A stretch of DNA of 31,435 bases from Nemertoderma westbladi (Eukaryota > Xenacoelomorpha > Nemertodermatida > Nemertodermatidae), in contig JAUCBJ010002434.1 in assembly GCA_032718475.1 (NCBI GenBank), positions 1 to 31,435 of the forward strand. Direction: 5' to 3'. Shown piece after piece: positions 30,210 through 31,435 of this stretch. The position numbers and the translations under genes are program-made. The notes under the pieces were generated by a model that was not told the origin of the DNA, made no database searches, and saw nothing but the letters and a program-made list of their open reading frames with translations. The stretch's first letter is position 1, and each line of letters begins with the position of its first letter.

Positions 30210-30775
30210 GACTGTCGATCAGTCTGTCTGTCTGTGTATAGGTTTGTCTGTCAAAAATTAGGGAAGCATGATATCTAACAAAATGTTTTGCTGTGGTGGT
30301 TTTCTTGTTATTCCATTTCCAATGTCGATTTTATTTCATTTCTCAATTTTCCCAGACAGACAGACCGACAGACAGACAGACAGACATACAAACAGTAAAT
30401 AAATCAATCAAACGTAAAAGTAGATATCGGAAATGAAATCACCGACCAAGAAAACCCCATAAATAAATTTGTTTGTTAATTTGAATTATTTCTTAATTTT
30501 GATTGACAAACAGACAGACAGTCAGTCCGACAGACAGACAGACAGACATACAAACCTTAAATAATCAATCAAACGTAAAAGTAGATATCGGAAATGAAAT
30601 CAGACTGGTAAAGTGAAATTTTAAATGTAATTACAACCGAGTGACATTTTAAATGTTATCACCACAAAGGAAAACCCTATAACACAAATTTTGAATAGTT
30701 TGTGCGCTTTCTTAAATTTTAACAGACAGACAGACATACCAAAAACAGACAGACTGACTGACAGGCAGACAATCG
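30210..30775. repeat. CAGA-rich compound repeat with ~161-bp period
   Basis: Clusters of CAGA units occur near 30355-30388, 30507-30548 and 30721-30772. An inverted (GTCT) cluster lies near 30221-30255. The sequence after the first two clusters (AAACGTAAAAGTAGATATCG then GAAATGAAATCA) recurs at an offset of 161 bp (30420 and 30581). The parts preceding each cluster (AAAACCC(C/T)ATAA) also recur, with more divergence. This is a short tandem array of a composite unit with a microsatellite core. Confidence 0.85.
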
Positions 30776-30843
30776 TCTAGATTCGATAAAGAGTGAACAC
30801 CGAACCATAATTGAAATCATTGGTGCAAATAACATCGCAATAG

Positions 30844-30871
30844 CAATGGGCGGCAATAATGCCGCCCATTG
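30844..30871. repeat. Perfect 12-bp inverted repeat at the edge of a GC-rich island
   Basis: CAATGGGCGGCA and TGCCGCCCATTG are separated by ATAA. It coincides with an abrupt change from AT-rich to GC-rich sequence and contains the ATG of the zinc-knuckle ORF. Confidence 0.85.
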
Positions 30872-31260
30872 AGAGAATCGGCCACTCAGATACGGACTGG
30901 GTGGGCGGGAGAGTGGTGATGGCCAGCGGGGCGAGAGCCTTCTGGGATAAACCCGGCAAGCGGGCCTGGGTGCATGAGGAGCCGGAAGCTTTCGCGGGAA
31001 GCACGATCAGGTTGGGCGAGCAACCGGGAACGGCACCATGGGTAGTGTTTGGGGAGACGATTCCGAGGGTGGAGGAAGACGTCGATATGGGTAGGGACCA
31101 CAGTGTCCAGATGTTTGCCTATCAACGGCTCCACAGACCTACGAGACCGCTCGGGGCAAAGGACGACTTGGGGCGGGACGTGTTGATACACGGCTGTGAT
31201 TACTGCGGGAGGCTAACTCACCAGGAAAAGAGCTGTTTGTATCGATTTCAGAAGGAGTAG
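30859..31260 (+). CDS. Zinc-knuckle (CCHC) ORF, 3' end replaced by LINE sequence
   Basis: An open frame of 133 codons in a GC-rich island unlike its surroundings. The C-terminal part has a perfect CCHC zinc knuckle, C113-x2-C116-x4-H121-x4-C126 (CDYCGRLTHQEKSC), a nucleic-acid-binding motif typical of Gag proteins and ORF1 proteins of retroelements. The rest is rich in Gly, Arg and Asp with no domain I recognise. The stop codon TAG at 31258-31260 belongs to the LINE fragment that begins at 31254, so the original C-terminus has been lost. The ATG at 30859 sits in a 12-bp inverted repeat and may not be the true start. Most likely it is a fragment of another retroelement's first ORF. Domesticated host zinc-knuckle protein is the alternative. 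Confidence 0.5.
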   Translation: MPPIERIGHSDTDWVGGRVVMASGARAFWDKPGKRAWVHEEPEAFAGSTIRLGEQPGTAPWVVFGETIPRVEEDVDMGRDHSVQMFAYQRLHRPTRPLGAKDDLGRDVLIHGCDYCGRLTHQEKSCLYRFQKE

Positions 31261-31435
31261 ATGGTGTTCCCCCTGAGGTCTTTAAAATACCTGAGTGTTT
31301 AAAGCTCATCTATCCCATCATAGTAGACATGTACCGAACAACAAGAGTCCCACAAGAAATGAAAACAAATAAGTTGGTGCCAGTTCCCAAGAAGGGCAAC
31401 CTAACACTCTATGGTTCTTTTCGGGGAATCTCATT
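31254..31435 (+). mobile_element. LINE copy, 5'-truncated, continuing past the window
   Basis: It matches 22783-22964 of the long LINE with no difference I could find over 182 bp. It starts in the early RT region (SGVDGVPPEVFK) and runs off the right end in the same orientation as the other copies. The junction shares GGAG-type sequence with the zinc-knuckle ORF it interrupts. Confidence 0.92.

Overview
This is a eukaryotic, almost certainly invertebrate animal, genomic window. It is AT-rich and dominated by repeats. The evidence for an animal is a complete SLC17-type (sialin-like) transporter, several copies of one non-LTR retrotransposon with an APE endonuclease plus reverse transcriptase, a U6 snRNA-type gene with a Pol III terminator, and GT/AG-bounded exons. 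I cannot name the species or phylum from sequence alone.

Layout. 1-5,524: about 160 copies of a 30-bp minisatellite, bracketed by two direct copies of a ~276-bp segment. Each copy carries the same 129-bp open exon on the minus strand with intact splice sites, so the array reads as an intron between duplicated exons. 5,525-6,960: AT-rich DNA with no recognisable gene. 6,961-15,476: about 230 copies of a 37-bp G/C-run minisatellite, mostly organised in 1,919-bp higher-order units. 15,477-16,330: AT-rich DNA and a (CA)n tract. 16,331-17,360: a 5'-truncated LINE flanked by a 12-bp target-site duplication. 17,706-17,858: a fold-back MITE-like element. 18,120-19,634 (minus): an intronless SLC17 transporter. 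About 20,551-24,306: the longest LINE copy, one EN-RT reading frame broken by a single TAG. 24,734-24,841 (minus): a U6 snRNA-like gene with TATA-like box and T-run, showing compensatory changes in two helices. 24,873-27,050: AT-rich DNA with one good hairpin. 27,051-28,163: a 34-bp minisatellite. 28,323-28,644: a MITE with perfect 47-bp inverted ends. 28,899-29,318: a 31-bp minisatellite, followed by a 75-bp LINE 3' tail with a 13-bp duplication. 30,210-30,775: CAGA-rich repeats. 30,844-31,258: a GC-rich island with a CCHC zinc-knuckle ORF, cut by a fourth LINE copy that runs off the window.

How it fits together. Only three things look like host genes: the duplicated minus-strand exon, the SLC17 transporter and the U6-like RNA. 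The rest is a record of tandem amplification (four unrelated minisatellites with units of 30-37 bp) and LINE retrotransposition. LINE copies span intact, truncated and tail-only states, and one 182-bp stretch shows no difference from the long copy, suggesting recent activity. The very long open frames inside the minisatellites come from repeat units that lack stop codons and are not annotated as genes.
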